A stretch of DNA of 12,701 bases from Actinomycetota bacterium (GCA_009699165.1 WLOR01000039.1:1-12701); one strand, 5' to 3'; positions 1 through 9,152 are shown, counted from the stretch's first letter. The notes: a model not told the origin generated them from the sequence alone. Program-made: numbers and translations.

Positions 1-1410
1 ATCGAGCGAAAGGATTACAGCACAGATCCAGGATGGGAAAGCGCCATCGCAACTGGCAGAGCTGCCGCGTTAAAGAAATATGGTGGAGCAGAGATTGCAT
101 CCCCTCTTGCAGCGCTCCAACTTATTGCGCAGGCTCAAAGCAATACACGTGGATCTGGTTTTGATGCAGAGGATCAAGTACTGGCTGATTTAACAATGAG
201 TGATTCACTGCGAGCCTCTTTATATGCATTTAATCTCATTCAAAAGAAGCGTAAAAAAGTTGAAGGTGCACCAAAACCAGCTCTTGCTCGAAAGGTGAAC
301 AAGGTTGGTGTTGTTGGCGCGGGTTTAATGGCATCCCAACTCGCGCTCTTGCTGCTTAAAAATTTAAAGTGTCCAATCATCATGACAGATATCGATCAAG
401 AACGCGCAGACAAAGGCGTTGCTTGGGTCAAGAATGAGTTAGCGAAGGGCGTAGAAAAAAAGCGCATGAGCCCAGAAGTTGCCCATCGCTTATCCCTTTT
501 GATATCTGGATCGGATGATCAACAGAGCTTTGCTGGGTGCGACTTTGTCATCGAGGCAATCTTTGAAGAACTCGCACTCAAGCAGGAGCTTTTCAAGAAG
601 TTAGAGAGCATCGTCTCGGCTGAATGCGTATTAGCGACAAATACATCTTCACTCTCAGTTGAGAAAATGAGTGAGGGCTTGAAAAATCCTGAGCGCGTTA
701 TTGGTTTCCACTTCTTTAATCCAGTTGCAGTGATGCCATTACTTGAAGTAGCGCGCACTTCGACAACCGATGATGCAACTACAGCAACTGCAATTGCCGT
801 CGGTAAAGAGTTAAAGAAGACAATGATCATCTGCAAAGATGCCCCTGGTTTTGTGGTCAATCGTTTACTGACTCGCTTCATGGGCGAGATTACAGATGCA
901 GTTGATGAAGGTACGGCTCCCGATGTTGCAGATTGCGCGATGCGCAGTATTGGATTCCCGATGTCACCGTTCCAACTCCTTGATCTAGTAGGACCAGGAG
1001 TGGGCCTTCACGTCTCAAAAACTTTGCACACGAACTTAGGCCCCCGATATCGCATCTCTCCAACGATGCAGGCAATGGTTGATCAAGGCGTTCGCAACTT
1101 CTATATCAAGGGCGAAGATGGTGTGGTTACTGCAAATCCAGCTGCACTTGCCCTTATCCCAAAGGCAGATTCACCTTCTACGCCCGAACAAGTTCGCACT
1201 CGTGCGCTAACAGCTCTTGCAGTTGAAGCAAGGATGATGCTCGATGAGGGTGTCGTTGCCACTGCAGCAGAGATCGATCTCTGCATGTTAATGGGTGCGG
1301 GATGGCCTATGCATTTAGGTGGAATTTTGCCGTACTTAGATCGTGAAGGGGTTAGCGAGTTGGCCTGTGGGTCGCGCTTTCATCAACCTGGGATTGCATC
1401 TCTGCCTTAA
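1..1410 (+). CDS. fadJ: FadJ/FadB-type enoyl-CoA hydratase / 3-hydroxyacyl-CoA dehydrogenase, 5'-truncated by window edge
   Basis: The reading frame is open from base 1 through an internal ATG at 196 to the TAA at 1408-1410, so this is the C-terminal 469 residues of a longer protein, not a gene starting at 196. The part before 196 resembles the linker between hydratase and dehydrogenase domains in actinobacterial trifunctional-type proteins, so the N-terminal crotonase domain should lie upstream. What is visible is the NAD-dependent L-3-hydroxyacyl-CoA dehydrogenase half: Rossmann motif GAGLMASQ near 318-341, IEAIFEE near 552-572, TNTSSLSVE near 639-665, and the GFHFFNPV segment near 703-726 that carries the catalytic histidine. 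The C-terminal helical domain follows ([13 protein letters not shown] near 853-891; LDLVGPGVG near 979-1005). The role is beta-oxidation of fatty acyl-CoA in the cytosol. The third glycine of the usual GxGxxG is alanine; from memory this is normal for actinobacterial members. FadB versus FadJ cannot be separated here. Confidence 0.93.
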   Translation: MERKDYSTDPGWESAIATGRAAALKKYGGAEIASPLAALQLIAQAQSNTRGSGFDAEDQVLADLTMSDSLRASLYAFNLIQKKRKKVEGAPKPALARKVNKVGVVGAGLMASQLALLLLKNLKCPIIMTDIDQERADKGVAWVKNELAKGVEKKRMSPEVAHRLSLLISGSDDQQSFAGCDFVIEAIFEELALKQELFKKLESIVSAECVLATNTSSLSVEKMSEGLKNPERVIGFHFFNPVAVMPLLEVARTSTTDDATTATAIAVGKELKKTMIICKDAPGFVVNRLLTRFMGEITDAVDEGTAPDVADCAMRSIGFPMSPFQLLDLVGPGVGLHVSKTLHTNLGPRYRISPTMQAMVDQGVRNFYIKGEDGVVTANPAALALIPKADSPSTPEQVRTRALTALAVEARMMLDEGVVATAAEIDLCMLMGAGWPMHLGGILPYLDREGVSELACGSRFHQPGIASLP

Positions 1411-3271
1411 AACTACTGCTCCACTCAACTACGCTACGAGCAATATTTTGAGCGGTAATTCCAAGGTCACTGAGAATTTCATTTCGCTTTGAGTGCTCTA
1501 AGAACTCAAGTGGAACGCCTATCGAATGTAGTCGCACATCCATGCCAGCATCCCTAAAGAGCTCTGAAAGTGAACTTGCGATTCCACCGTGGCGAATTCC
1601 ATCTTCTAATACGACGACAGTTGAGTATCGCTCTGCCATTGTTATCAAAGATTGTGGCAGAGGCTTTACCCATCGAGGATCTATAACAGTTACGCCCACG
1701 CCTTCACGATATGCCTGAGATGCGGCCTCAACGGCAAGACCTGCCATCGCTCCAACACTAATCATTAAGACATCAGCACTCTCACCGCGATACAAAATAT
1801 CTATACCCTCTCGGCGTTCAAATGCAGGAATATCGGCATGAACAGCGCCTTTTGGAAAACGAAGCATAGAAGGGGCATCGCAGATATCAACGGCCTGACG
1901 CAGGAGCTCACGCAATCTAGCTCCATCTCGAGGTGCGGCAACATGCATCGTTGGCACTATTCCAGTCAACGCTAAATCCCAGATTCCATGGTGCGAGGCG
2001 CCATCATCTCCCGTAATGCCGGCGCGATCTAGAACAAAAGTTACTCCGGCCTTATGGAGTGCAACATCGAGCAAGAGTTGATCAAAGGCGCGATTAAGAA
2101 AAGTTGAATACACGGCCACAACAGGATGTAGCCCCGTAAAGGCCATTCCCGCTGCGCTAGTTACGGCGTGCTGTTCGGCAATACCTACATCGATTGTTCG
2201 ATTGGGAAAGTGTTGCCCAAACTGATCAAGTCCAGTTGGGCCAAGCATTGCAGCAGTTATTGCAACGATATCCTCGCGTTCCTTGCCAATTTCTACAAGT
2301 TCAGTCGAGAAGACTTTCGTCCAGGTCAACCCACTTTTAGATAGCGGCTCCCCTGTTTCAGGATCAACTATTCCTACTGCGTGAAATTTCTCAGCCTCAT
2401 CGGCAACCGCTGGTTTGTGACCGCGGCCTTTTTCTGTAATCACATGAACCAATATCGGTGCGCCATACTCTTTTGCCTGATGAAGAGCGCGCTCTAAAGC
2501 TGAAATATCGTGACCATCAATTGGCCCCATATATTTCAGACCCAGGTCTTCGAACATTCCTTGTGGTGCGATGATGTCTTTAATCCCTTTTTTCATTCCA
2601 TGGAGCGTGTCAAAAATTGGACCACCGACTACAGGGGTTTTATGAAGCACGTCTTTACCCCAGTCTAAAAACTTTTCATATCCTCTGGTCACTCGCAAAG
2701 TAGATAGATACGTTGCAACACCGCCAATTGTTGGTGAATATGAGCGCTCATTATCGTTTACGACTATTATCAAATTTCGCTTTTCAGCAGTGGCGATATT
2801 ATTTAACGCCTCCCACGACATTCCACCAGTGAGGGCTCCATCGCCTACGACTACGACTACATGGCGATCGTCAGCGCCTTGTAGTGCAAAGCCCCGAGAG
2901 ATTCCATCTCCCCACGAAAGCGCGGTTGAAGCATGTGAGTTTTCAATTACGTCATGCGCGCTCTCGCGACGACTGGGATATCCGGAGATTCCTCCGCGCT
3001 GGCGCAGTTGATCAAACTCATTGACGCGCCCTGTCAAAATCTTATGAACATAGGATTGGTGACCAGTATCAAAGAGAATGACATCTTTTGGAGACTCAAA
3101 TGCTCTATGAATTGCGATAGTAAGTTCGACAACTCCCAGGTTCGGTCCTAAGTGACCACCGGTTCTTGAGACCTTCTCAATTAGAAAGGCCCTAATCTCC
3201 TGGCTCAGCTCAACTAGTTTGCTGGCATTAAGCCCAGCCAAATCCGCTGGAGACGCAATGGTATGAAGCAT
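1352..3271 (-). CDS. dxs: 1-deoxy-D-xylulose-5-phosphate synthase
   Basis: Full-length Dxs (639 aa; family usually about 620-640) condenses pyruvate and glyceraldehyde 3-phosphate to DXP, the entry step of the MEP isoprenoid pathway, using thiamine diphosphate. Visible signatures: [13 protein letters not shown] (residues 38-50, with the conserved early His at 40), [11 protein letters not shown] (67-77), the ThDP/Mg motif [16 protein letters not shown] (143-158), [10 protein letters not shown] (171-180), and the transketolase-type DVGIAEQH with catalytic Glu366. The C-terminal transketolase domain ends near residue 617. About 20 further residues form a polar tail, encoded opposite the end of fadJ (59 bp antiparallel overlap). 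The ATG is 18 bp past the acnA stop and has no Shine-Dalgarno sequence, but a TAAAAT hexamer sits 7 nt upstream, so a separate leaderless transcript is likely in addition to read-through from acnA. In this lineage the product probably feeds quinone, carotenoid and possibly retinal synthesis (inference). Confidence 0.97.
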   Translation of the reverse strand: MLHTIASPADLAGLNASKLVELSQEIRAFLIEKVSRTGGHLGPNLGVVELTIAIHRAFESPKDVILFDTGHQSYVHKILTGRVNEFDQLRQRGGISGYPSRRESAHDVIENSHASTALSWGDGISRGFALQGADDRHVVVVVGDGALTGGMSWEALNNIATAEKRNLIIVVNDNERSYSPTIGGVATYLSTLRVTRGYEKFLDWGKDVLHKTPVVGGPIFDTLHGMKKGIKDIIAPQGMFEDLGLKYMGPIDGHDISALERALHQAKEYGAPILVHVITEKGRGHKPAVADEAEKFHAVGIVDPETGEPLSKSGLTWTKVFSTELVEIGKEREDIVAITAAMLGPTGLDQFGQHFPNRTIDVGIAEQHAVTSAAGMAFTGLHPVVAVYSTFLNRAFDQLLLDVALHKAGVTFVLDRAGITGDDGASHHGIWDLALTGIVPTMHVAAPRDGARLRELLRQAVDICDAPSMLRFPKGAVHADIPAFERREGIDILYRGESADVLMISVGAMAGLAVEAASQAYREGVGVTVIDPRWVKPLPQSLITMAERYSTVVVLEDGIRHGGIASSLSELFRDAGMDVRLHSIGVPLEFLEHSKRNEILSDLGITAQNIARSVVEWSSSFKAEMQSQVDESATHRPTR

Positions 3272-3278
3272 GTGGGCT

Positions 3279-3284
3279 ATTTTA
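3279..3284 (-). promoter_or_regulatory. Predicted -10 element of a leaderless dxs promoter
   Basis: On the minus strand the hexamer TAAAAT is followed by exactly 7 nt (AGCCCAC) and then the dxs ATG, placing the expected transcription start at or next to the A of the start codon. It fits in the 18 bp between the acnA stop and dxs. No Shine-Dalgarno sequence precedes dxs, as expected for leaderless translation. I see no convincing -35 box at 16-19 bp. Confidence 0.55.
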
Positions 3285-3289
3285 GATGG

Positions 3290-5938
3290 TTAGTCACTCA
3301 AGAGCGAACGCAAGACATACTGCATAATCCCACCGTGTCGGTAGTAATCAGCCTCACCTGGCGTATCGATGCGCAGTTTTGCACTAAAGCTCTTATCGCC
3401 AGCAGTGACAATGAGCTCCTTAGGAACGCCACCGTCATTGAGTGCAGTTATCCCAGAGATAGAGAATATCTCCGTGCCATCTAGACCTAAGCTCGCGGCG
3501 TTTTCACCCTCTTTAAATTGAAGAGGCAAAACTCCCATGCCGATCAGATTAGAGCGGTGAATACGCTCAAAGCTTTCGGCGATCACTGCGCGGACTCCAA
3601 GCAGTGCTGTTCCCTTAGCTGCCCAGTCGCGCGATGACCCAGAGCCATACTCTTTTCCAGCCAGAATAATTAAAGGAACGCCTGCGCTTTGATAAGCCGC
3701 AGATGCATCATAGATAGTGCTCTGTTGGCCATCAGTAAGGAAGTTGCGCGTAAAGCCACCTTCTACTCCATTGAGCAAAAGATTCTTTAATCGAATATTT
3801 GCAAAAGTTCCACGAATCATTACTTCGTGATTTCCGCGGCGCGATCCATACGAATTGAAATCTTTTCTCTCAATTCCATGCTCGCTCAAGTAGCGTCCCG
3901 CTGGAGAGTCAGCTTTGATATTTCCTGCGGGTGAAATGTGATCAGTAGTAACTGAGTCACCCAGAACCGCTAACACTCTAGCCCCTGCAATATCTTTGAC
4001 TGGGGTTGGACTCTTAGGCATTCCATCGAAGTATGGAGGTTTACGAACATAGGTGGACTCAGAATCCCACTCAAAAACCTTACCGCTAGGAGTAGCTAGT
4101 GCCTTCCAGCGATGATCTCCATCGAATACAGATGCATAATCTTTTGTAAACATCGCTGAGGATATAGAGCTATCAATTACCTCTTGAATCTCTTGAGGAC
4201 TTGGCCAGATATCTCTGAGATAGACAGGATTTCCAGTGAGATCATCTCCGAGTGAGTCGTTCTCAAAATCATGCTCCATAGTCCCTGCAATCGCATATGC
4301 AACAACCAATGGCGGCGAAGCTAAGTAGTTCATCTTCACATCTGGACTAATGCGACCTTCGAAGTTTCGGTTTCCAGATAAAACTGCAGTTACAGCAAGA
4401 TCTCCATCGTTAACCGCTTTGCTAATTGCAACAGGTAGCGGGCCAGAGTTTCCGATACATGTAACACAACCATAACCAACTAAGTGAAAACCTAACTCCT
4501 GCATGTACCGTGTTAAATCTGCACGATCATAATAATCAGTAACAACCTTTGAACCTGGCGCAAGCGTTGTCTTTACCCAAGGCTTTGATTTCAAGCCTTT
4601 TTCAACGGCTTTTTTAGCTAGTAGTGCTGCACCAATCATTACCGATGGGTTAGAGGTGTTAGTACACGATGTAATCGAAGCTATAACCACATCGCCGTTT
4701 TTAACACGTGTCTGTCCAGCTGCCACTTCACCAATCTGCGTCTTATCTGATAGATAGGTTGGGAGAATTTTTGTAAATGACTCTTTTGATTCACTCAAAG
4801 AGATGCGATCTTGTGGGCGCTTTGGTCCAGATATCGATGGAACAACAGTCGATAGATCTAATTCAATCACCTGTGAGAAGCGAGGAGCACTCGATGGATC
4901 GTGCCAGAGGCCTTGGAGTTTTGCATACTTTTCAACCAGTGAAACTTGATCTTCACTTCGCCCAGTTAGACGCAGGTAACGCAATGTCTCGTCATCGATT
5001 GGGAAGATTGCGCATGTCGATCCATACTCTGGACTCATATTTCCAATTGTTGTGCGGTTAGCCATGGGTACAGATACGACTCCAGGTCCAAAGAACTCCA
5101 CAAACTTTCCAACAACTCCAACTTTGCGCAAAATCTCCGTGATAGTCAGCGCCATATCGGTTGCTGTTGTTCCTAAGGCGAGCTCTCCAGTGAGTTTGAA
5201 TCCGACAACCTGAGGGATCAACATAGATACAGGCTGACCTAACAGAGCGGCCTCTGCCTCAATTCCGCCAACTCCCCAACCCAGAACACCTAGGCCATTG
5301 ACCATAGTTGTATGTGAATCGGTTCCTACTACGGTATCGGGATAAGCGCGCAATGTGCCTTCTACTTCACGCGTCATAACGACCCGTGCTAAAAATTCAA
5401 TATTAACTTGATGCACGATTCCTGTTCCGGGTGGAACAACTTTAAACTCATCAAATGCGCTTTGACCCCAACGCAAGAAACGGTATCTCTCCTGATTGCG
5501 CTCGTACTCAATATCAGTATTTTCTTCAAAGGAGTTAGCAGTACCAAATACATCGGCGATTACAGAGTGATCAATAACTAACTCAGCGGGCGCTAATGGA
5601 TTTACTTTTGATGCATCTCCGCCTAGGTCAACTATTGCCTCACGCATCGTGGCTAAATCGACGATACAAGGCACACCCGTGAAGTCCTGCATGATTACAC
5701 GTCCCGGTGTAAATTGAATCTCAGTATCAGGCTCTGTCGACGGATCCCACGTTGCCAGAGCTCGGATGTGATCTGCAGTGATGTTAGCGCCGTCTTCTGT
5801 CCGTAGCAGATTTTCTAGCAAAACTTTCAATGAAAAGGGTAGATTCGTCGCTCCCTCAATGGCGGAGATATCAAATATCTCGAAACTCTTACCCGCAACC
5901 TCTAGATTTTTTTTTGCGTTAAAAGAGTTTTTGCTCAT
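3290..5938 (-). CDS. acnA: Aconitate hydratase (AcnA/IRP-type)
   Basis: This TCA-cycle enzyme interconverts citrate and isocitrate through cis-aconitate in the cytosol. At 882 aa it is close to the roughly 890-910 aa of the AcnA/iron-regulatory-protein type, and the domain order (domains 1-3, linker, C-terminal swivel domain 4) is intact. The [4Fe-4S] ligands are visible as Cys425 ([11 protein letters not shown]) and Cys491/Cys494 ([14 protein letters not shown]); their spacing equals that of Escherichia coli AcnA as I recall it (435/501/504). Other landmarks are [19 protein letters not shown] in domain 1-2, [13 protein letters not shown] at the start of the swivel domain, and [13 protein letters not shown] with the arginine near residue 770. 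The start is well supported: GAAAGG lies 6 nt before the ATG. The gene follows the methyltransferase by 37 bp, and a good -10 (TATTAT) within that gap suggests its own promoter. Confidence 0.98.
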   Translation of the reverse strand: MSKNSFNAKKNLEVAGKSFEIFDISAIEGATNLPFSLKVLLENLLRTEDGANITADHIRALATWDPSTEPDTEIQFTPGRVIMQDFTGVPCIVDLATMREAIVDLGGDASKVNPLAPAELVIDHSVIADVFGTANSFEENTDIEYERNQERYRFLRWGQSAFDEFKVVPPGTGIVHQVNIEFLARVVMTREVEGTLRAYPDTVVGTDSHTTMVNGLGVLGWGVGGIEAEAALLGQPVSMLIPQVVGFKLTGELALGTTATDMALTITEILRKVGVVGKFVEFFGPGVVSVPMANRTTIGNMSPEYGSTCAIFPIDDETLRYLRLTGRSEDQVSLVEKYAKLQGLWHDPSSAPRFSQVIELDLSTVVPSISGPKRPQDRISLSESKESFTKILPTYLSDKTQIGEVAAGQTRVKNGDVVIASITSCTNTSNPSVMIGAALLAKKAVEKGLKSKPWVKTTLAPGSKVVTDYYDRADLTRYMQELGFHLVGYGCVTCIGNSGPLPVAISKAVNDGDLAVTAVLSGNRNFEGRISPDVKMNYLASPPLVVAYAIAGTMEHDFENDSLGDDLTGNPVYLRDIWPSPQEIQEVIDSSISSAMFTKDYASVFDGDHRWKALATPSGKVFEWDSESTYVRKPPYFDGMPKSPTPVKDIAGARVLAVLGDSVTTDHISPAGNIKADSPAGRYLSEHGIERKDFNSYGSRRGNHEVMIRGTFANIRLKNLLLNGVEGGFTRNFLTDGQQSTIYDASAAYQSAGVPLIILAGKEYGSGSSRDWAAKGTALLGVRAVIAESFERIHRSNLIGMGVLPLQFKEGENAASLGLDGTEIFSISGITALNDGGVPKELIVTAGDKSFSAKLRIDTPGEADYYRHGGIMQYVLRSLLSD

Positions 5939-5944
5939 TATCTG

Positions 5945-5950
5945 CCTTTC
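5945..5950 (-). promoter_or_regulatory. Shine-Dalgarno sequence of acnA
   Basis: GAAAGG on the minus strand lies 6 nt (CAGATA) upstream of the acnA ATG. It fixes the start codon and shows that acnA, unlike its neighbours with leaderless starts, is translated from a leader. Confidence 0.7.
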
Positions 5951-5968
5951 GAGACGTCAGTAATGGCA

Positions 5969-5998
5969 ATAATACCTAAGACGGCAAGAACAACGCAA
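5969..5998 (-). promoter_or_regulatory. Candidate acnA promoter
   Basis: On the minus strand a TATTAT hexamer (5969-5974, five of six matches to TATAAT) sits just after the methyltransferase stop, with TTGCGT (5993-5998, three of six matches to TTGACA) 18 bp upstream inside the end of that gene. Initiation about 7 nt after the hexamer would give a leader of roughly 20-25 nt carrying the Shine-Dalgarno sequence. Prediction from sequence only. Confidence 0.45.
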
Positions 5999-7181
5999 CA
6001 CACTCGACGTGGTGCGTCATAGGAAAGAGATCAAAAGCCTTGATTTTTACTAACGAAAAGCCATTATCAGAAAAGTAAGCAGTATCACGTGCAAGTGCAG
6101 CTGGATCGCATGCCACATAAACAACGGCACGTGGCTTTAGCCGTGAAATCTCATTTACTACTGTTTTACCAGCACCTTCACGTGGTGGATCAAGCACCAC
6201 AACATCGGCGCAATCTATACGCACAATATGTTTTGCAACATCCCCCACTGTAACTTTGACATTTGGATTGTTAACAAAGTTACGAAGCGCATCCGCAGTT
6301 GCAACTTTGCTACCTTCGATTAAATCTATAGACCCATCACTGCCAACTAGATCTATCATCATGGCGGTGAAAAGCCCAACTCCACCATAAAGATCCAGGA
6401 CATGATCACCATTACAAATCTGCGCGAACTCAAGAACTGCATCTGTTAAAACTTCTGGCGCTCGGGTGTGACTCTGCCAAAAAGATTCTTGACTTACCTC
6501 TAATGTCTTTGCACCGATAATTTCATGCAGTTTTTGTTCGCCCTCAGTGAGTCGAGCCCTGCCCTCACCACGTGCCGGAGCAAGGGCGATATTGCGCTCT
6601 TGCGTGCTTGATGTAGAAATCTCTACACGAACATCGCTAGGCCAAGTCCGTGCAGCTAACTCTGCCATTTTCATTTGACTTACCGAGATGATGCAGTCTT
6701 CGACTGGAATCACGCGATGCGATCTGGCTGCATAAAAACCGAGTTTTCCCGCGCTGTTAGTTGTGGCAGTAGATCGCGTGCGCCAATTCAATGAAGCGCC
6801 AACTTCTTCAACCTCTACTGAGATATCGATCTTGGCGATTCGAGCAAACTGCTCGGCGATCACTTCGGCCTTTAAACTCCTTTGACGCTCTATTGAAATA
6901 TGTTGAAAATCGCATCCTCCGCATCCGTTGCGATGAGCATATGTACAGGGTGCGCTGACTCGATCAGGAGATGGCTCCAATACTTCTTGAACATCTGCGC
7001 GATTAAAGGATTTGCCCGTGGATGTAATTACCATGAGGCATCTTTCACCGGGAATCCCGTGGCGAACAAAGAAGACGGCGCCTTCGTGGCGCACGATGAA
7101 ATGCCCCCCGTGTGCGATTTTTTCAATGCTCGCCTCAAACGTATCGCCTACACTCCAACGCGCTGAACTAGTTGATGCCAT
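5976..7181 (-). CDS. TRAM-domain class I SAM-dependent RNA m5U methyltransferase (TrmA/RlmD family)
   Basis: The 401 aa protein is predicted to methylate C5 of a uridine in 23S rRNA or tRNA. An N-terminal TRAM RNA-binding domain spans about residues 8-70 (FEASIEKIAHGG, FFVRHGIPGE). It is followed by the four cysteines of an Fe-S cluster, Cys79, Cys87, Cys90 and Cys163, with spacing almost equal to that of E. coli RlmD (RumA). The methyltransferase domain has SAM motif I VLDLYGGVGLF (261-271), LDPPREGAG (330-338), the nucleophilic Cys358 in VACDPAALARD, and Glu393 in FPMTHHVE as the probable general base. All key residues are present. Which uridine it modifies cannot be read from the sequence, so no symbol is given. 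It matches the position of Rv2689c in M. tuberculosis. The ATG lacks a Shine-Dalgarno sequence and has a leaderless-type -10; it faces trkA across only 32 bp. Confidence 0.93.
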   Translation of the reverse strand: MASTSSARWSVGDTFEASIEKIAHGGHFIVRHEGAVFFVRHGIPGERCLMVITSTGKSFNRADVQEVLEPSPDRVSAPCTYAHRNGCGGCDFQHISIERQRSLKAEVIAEQFARIAKIDISVEVEEVGASLNWRTRSTATTNSAGKLGFYAARSHRVIPVEDCIISVSQMKMAELAARTWPSDVRVEISTSSTQERNIALAPARGEGRARLTEGEQKLHEIIGAKTLEVSQESFWQSHTRAPEVLTDAVLEFAQICNGDHVLDLYGGVGLFTAMMIDLVGSDGSIDLIEGSKVATADALRNFVNNPNVKVTVGDVAKHIVRIDCADVVVLDPPREGAGKTVVNEISRLKPRAVVYVACDPAALARDTAYFSDNGFSLVKIKAFDLFPMTHHVECVALFLPS

Positions 7182-7188
7182 GGAAGTA

Positions 7189-7194
7189 AGCCTA
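7189..7194 (-). promoter_or_regulatory. Predicted -10 element of leaderless methyltransferase promoter
   Basis: TAGGCT on the minus strand is followed by 7 nt (TACTTCC) and the ATG at 7181. It fits TANNNT at the leaderless distance, and no Shine-Dalgarno sequence is present. It lies 6 bp from the opposing trkA hexamer, so the two promoters overlap physically. Confidence 0.5.
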
Positions 7195-7200
7195 TGGGTG

Positions 7201-7206
7201 TAAGTT
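7201..7206 (+). promoter_or_regulatory. Predicted -10 element of leaderless trkA promoter
   Basis: TAAGTT is followed by 7 nt (AATACAT) and the ATG at 7214. It fits TANNNT at the leaderless distance and no Shine-Dalgarno sequence is present. The -35 region would fall in or next to the start of the opposing methyltransferase gene; no good TTGACA match is seen there. Confidence 0.5.
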
Positions 7207-7213
7207 AATACAT

Positions 7214-7882
7214 ATGCACGTAGTAATTATGGGTTGCGGTCGAGTCGGCTCCTCGCTAGCTACCGAACTCGAGGCCGCTGGCCATTCCGTTGCAATAATC
7301 GACCAGGCGCGTGAGGCCTTTCGAAGGCTTGGCCCGGATTTTAAGGGCGAGACCGTTATGGGAGTTGGCTTTGATCGAGATATTTTGCGTGAGGCGGGTA
7401 TTGAAAAGGCCGAAGCCTTTGCCGCAGTGAGCAATGGAGATAATTCAAATATTTTAGCTGCCAGAGTGGCGGGTGAGACATTCGGTGTTAAAAACGTCGT
7501 TGCTCGAATCTATGACCCAGGTCGCGCTGAAATCTATCAGCGCCTTGGAATCCCAACTGTTGCAACGGTTTTGTGGGCAACCGATCAGATTCTTCGACGA
7601 CTACTGCCCGAGGGTTCGCGCTCTGAGTGGCGAGATGCCAGCGGAACGATTCAACTCTGCGAGATGCATCCTCACACCGATTGGTATGGCCGGCAGATTC
7701 TGCTCATTGATCAGCTCACCCAGGCTCGAGTCGCCTTTATTACACGCCTTGGGGTTGGAATGATTCCTGATGAGCACACCGTTTTACAACAGGGAGACTT
7801 GGTCCACGTAATGGTCTCTGACGAGGACACAACTGGAGTAGAGACAATCCTTGCTAACTCACCAGAGAGTGCACACTCATGA
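7214..7882 (+). CDS. trkA: TrkA-family RCK protein, first of pair (CeoB type)
   Basis: This 222 aa cytosolic regulator of potassium transport is built from an N-terminal RCK_N Rossmann domain and a C-terminal RCK_C domain (about 135-215). The dinucleotide motif MGCGRVGSS has glycines 7, 9 and 12, and an acidic residue (Asp30 in AIID) ends the second strand, typical of NAD(H)/adenosine-nucleotide binding. Proteins of this kind assemble as a gating ring on a membrane channel. The gene overlaps the next one by 4 bp (ATGA), so translation is coupled. In M. tuberculosis the equivalent genes (ceoB/ceoC, Rv2691/Rv2692) sit beside a membrane permease; here the neighbour on that side is directly the methyltransferase, so the membrane partner must be encoded elsewhere. 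A leaderless promoter is predicted. Confidence 0.92.
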   Translation: MHVVIMGCGRVGSSLATELEAAGHSVAIIDQAREAFRRLGPDFKGETVMGVGFDRDILREAGIEKAEAFAAVSNGDNSNILAARVAGETFGVKNVVARIYDPGRAEIYQRLGIPTVATVLWATDQILRRLLPEGSRSEWRDASGTIQLCEMHPHTDWYGRQILLIDQLTQARVAFITRLGVGMIPDEHTVLQQGDLVHVMVSDEDTTGVETILANSPESAHS

Positions 7883-8535
7883 GAATTGCAATTGCTGGAG
7901 CTGGAAATGTTGGTCGTGCCATCGCCAGAGAGCTTCTAGATAACGGACATCAAGTCTTGTTAATCGATAAAGATCCGAAGGCGCTAAAACTTGAAAGTGT
8001 TCCTGATGCAGAATGGCTCATGGCCGATGCATGCGAGATTACTTCTCTTGATAAAGCACATTTGAATAACTGCCATGTGTTAGTTGCGGCCACGGGCGAT
8101 GACAAAGCAAATCTTGTGACATCACTTCTTGGAAAGACCGAATACGGAGTTCCCCGAGTAGTCGCCCGCATCAACCATCCAAAGAATGAATGGCTATTCG
8201 ACTCATCATGGGGCGTAGATGTTGCAGTCTCTACGCCAAGAATTATCTCAGCACTTGTCGAAGAGGCAGTAACAGTTGGCGATGTAGTTCGCTTATTCTC
8301 ATTTAAAAAGGGTCAGGCGAACCTAGTCGAATTAACACTGCCTGATAGTTCGGCATGCATTGGAAAAACCGTTGAGGAGATTTCACTTCCAGAGAATGCA
8401 GCACTTGCGGCCATCGTGCGCGATGGCCGTGTTATAACTGCAAAGGCACATGATGTATTTGCCGCTGGCGACGAACTCTTATTTGTAGCATCAGCTGAGG
8501 CAGAGATTGAGATTAAAGCCTGTTTTATTAGTTAA
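7879..8535 (+). CDS. trkA: TrkA-family RCK protein, second of pair (CeoC type)
   Basis: The second RCK protein (218 aa) has the same two-domain layout as its neighbour: IAGAGNVGRAIA with glycines 7, 9 and 12, LLID ending in Asp30, a central helical region, and an RCK_C domain from about residue 135 to the end (LPDSSACIGKTVEEISLP, then DELLFVAS). The two proteins are clearly paralogous but diverged, which suggests a hetero-oligomeric ring (inference). The ATG overlaps the stop of the first gene as ATGA. The stop TAA overlaps the stop of the convergent DUF3159 gene through a shared palindromic TTAA at 8532-8535. Confidence 0.92.
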   Translation: MRIAIAGAGNVGRAIARELLDNGHQVLLIDKDPKALKLESVPDAEWLMADACEITSLDKAHLNNCHVLVAATGDDKANLVTSLLGKTEYGVPRVVARINHPKNEWLFDSSWGVDVAVSTPRIISALVEEAVTVGDVVRLFSFKKGQANLVELTLPDSSACIGKTVEEISLPENAALAAIVRDGRVITAKAHDVFAAGDELLFVASAEAEIEIKACFIS

Positions 8536-9152
8536 TCTTCAGATTTATGCACTGGTGGGCCGGTCTTAATCACAAGCCACGTTAGATATGCCGCCGCAAT
8601 GAAAAGTGGATAGCCCATTGCTAAATTAACCGTACCGAGTAAATTCACATTGCCACTTCGATAAATCGGATACTGAACTGCGATACGCATAAAAAACATC
8701 ACAACCCAGATCCAACTTGCTCGGATGTATAGCTTTTTACGGGCAGGATCTTTTCTCCACAAGAAATTTTCACCGAGCAGCGGGCCGAGAACTACACCCA
8801 ATAACGGCCAACCTGCGATGTTTCCTATTAAATATGCACTTCCATAGGCAAGGTTGGTGAGCAGTTTTGGAATGTAGAAATCCGATGCATTGCCGCTTTT
8901 TTGCGCAAAGACAGCACAGATAAGCACACCCAGTAAGCCAGAGACGGCATGCTGAACAGTATCTTTTTTAGCAAGTCGAATAATAGCCAATAAGAGCGCC
9001 GCACCTACTGCGCCAAATATGGCTGGTTGCAGCTCATGTCTGATATTAAAGATGATGAGAAAAAGAATAGAAGGCAGACCCGAATCGATAAGACCCTTGG
9101 TTCCACCTAAAGCGCCAATGACTTTATCGCGGTCCTGATTATGTTGACTCAT
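8532..9152 (-). CDS. DUF3159 family integral membrane protein
   Basis: The 206 aa hydrophobic protein matches the actinobacterial DUF3159 family in gene position and in the conserved pattern GGxxGLIDSGLPSILFL near the N-terminus (residues 16-32). About six membrane segments can be drawn (roughly 26-38, 41-61, 67-83, 97-127 as one or two, 143-162, 175-197). The loop at 128-141 is charged (FLWRKDPARKK) and is probably cytosolic. The function is unknown. The gene is the last of the thioesterase-dut-DUF3159 unit, and its ATG overlaps the dut stop (ATGA, 9149-9152). In M. tuberculosis an OB-fold protein, a further gene and DUF3710 separate this gene from dut; all three are missing here. Its stop shares a palindromic TTAA with that of the second trkA. 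Confidence 0.85.
   Translation of the reverse strand: MSQHNQDRDKVIGALGGTKGLIDSGLPSILFLIIFNIRHELQPAIFGAVGAALLLAIIRLAKKDTVQHAVSGLLGVLICAVFAQKSGNASDFYIPKLLTNLAYGSAYLIGNIAGWPLLGVVLGPLLGENFLWRKDPARKKLYIRASWIWVVMFFMRIAVQYPIYRSGNVNLLGTVNLAMGYPLFIAAAYLTWLVIKTGPPVHKSED

Noticed and set aside
351..377. Loss of the third glycine in the NAD-binding GxGxxG of the FadJ-type protein (GAGLMA) as a defect
   Set aside because: The GAGLMASQ form is, as I recall, standard in actinobacterial FadJ-type proteins, and the other catalytic motifs are intact.
519..881. 120-codon open frame on the minus strand opposite fadJ
   Set aside because: It is antisense to the highly conserved core of the dehydrogenase, with no domain and no ribosome binding site considered convincing.
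196..1410. ATG at 196 as the start of a 404 aa stand-alone 3-hydroxyacyl-CoA dehydrogenase
   Set aside because: The frame is open and homologous-looking from base 1 to 195, there is no Shine-Dalgarno sequence before 196, and the upstream residues match the linker of FadJ-type fusions. The gene is truncated by the window edge.
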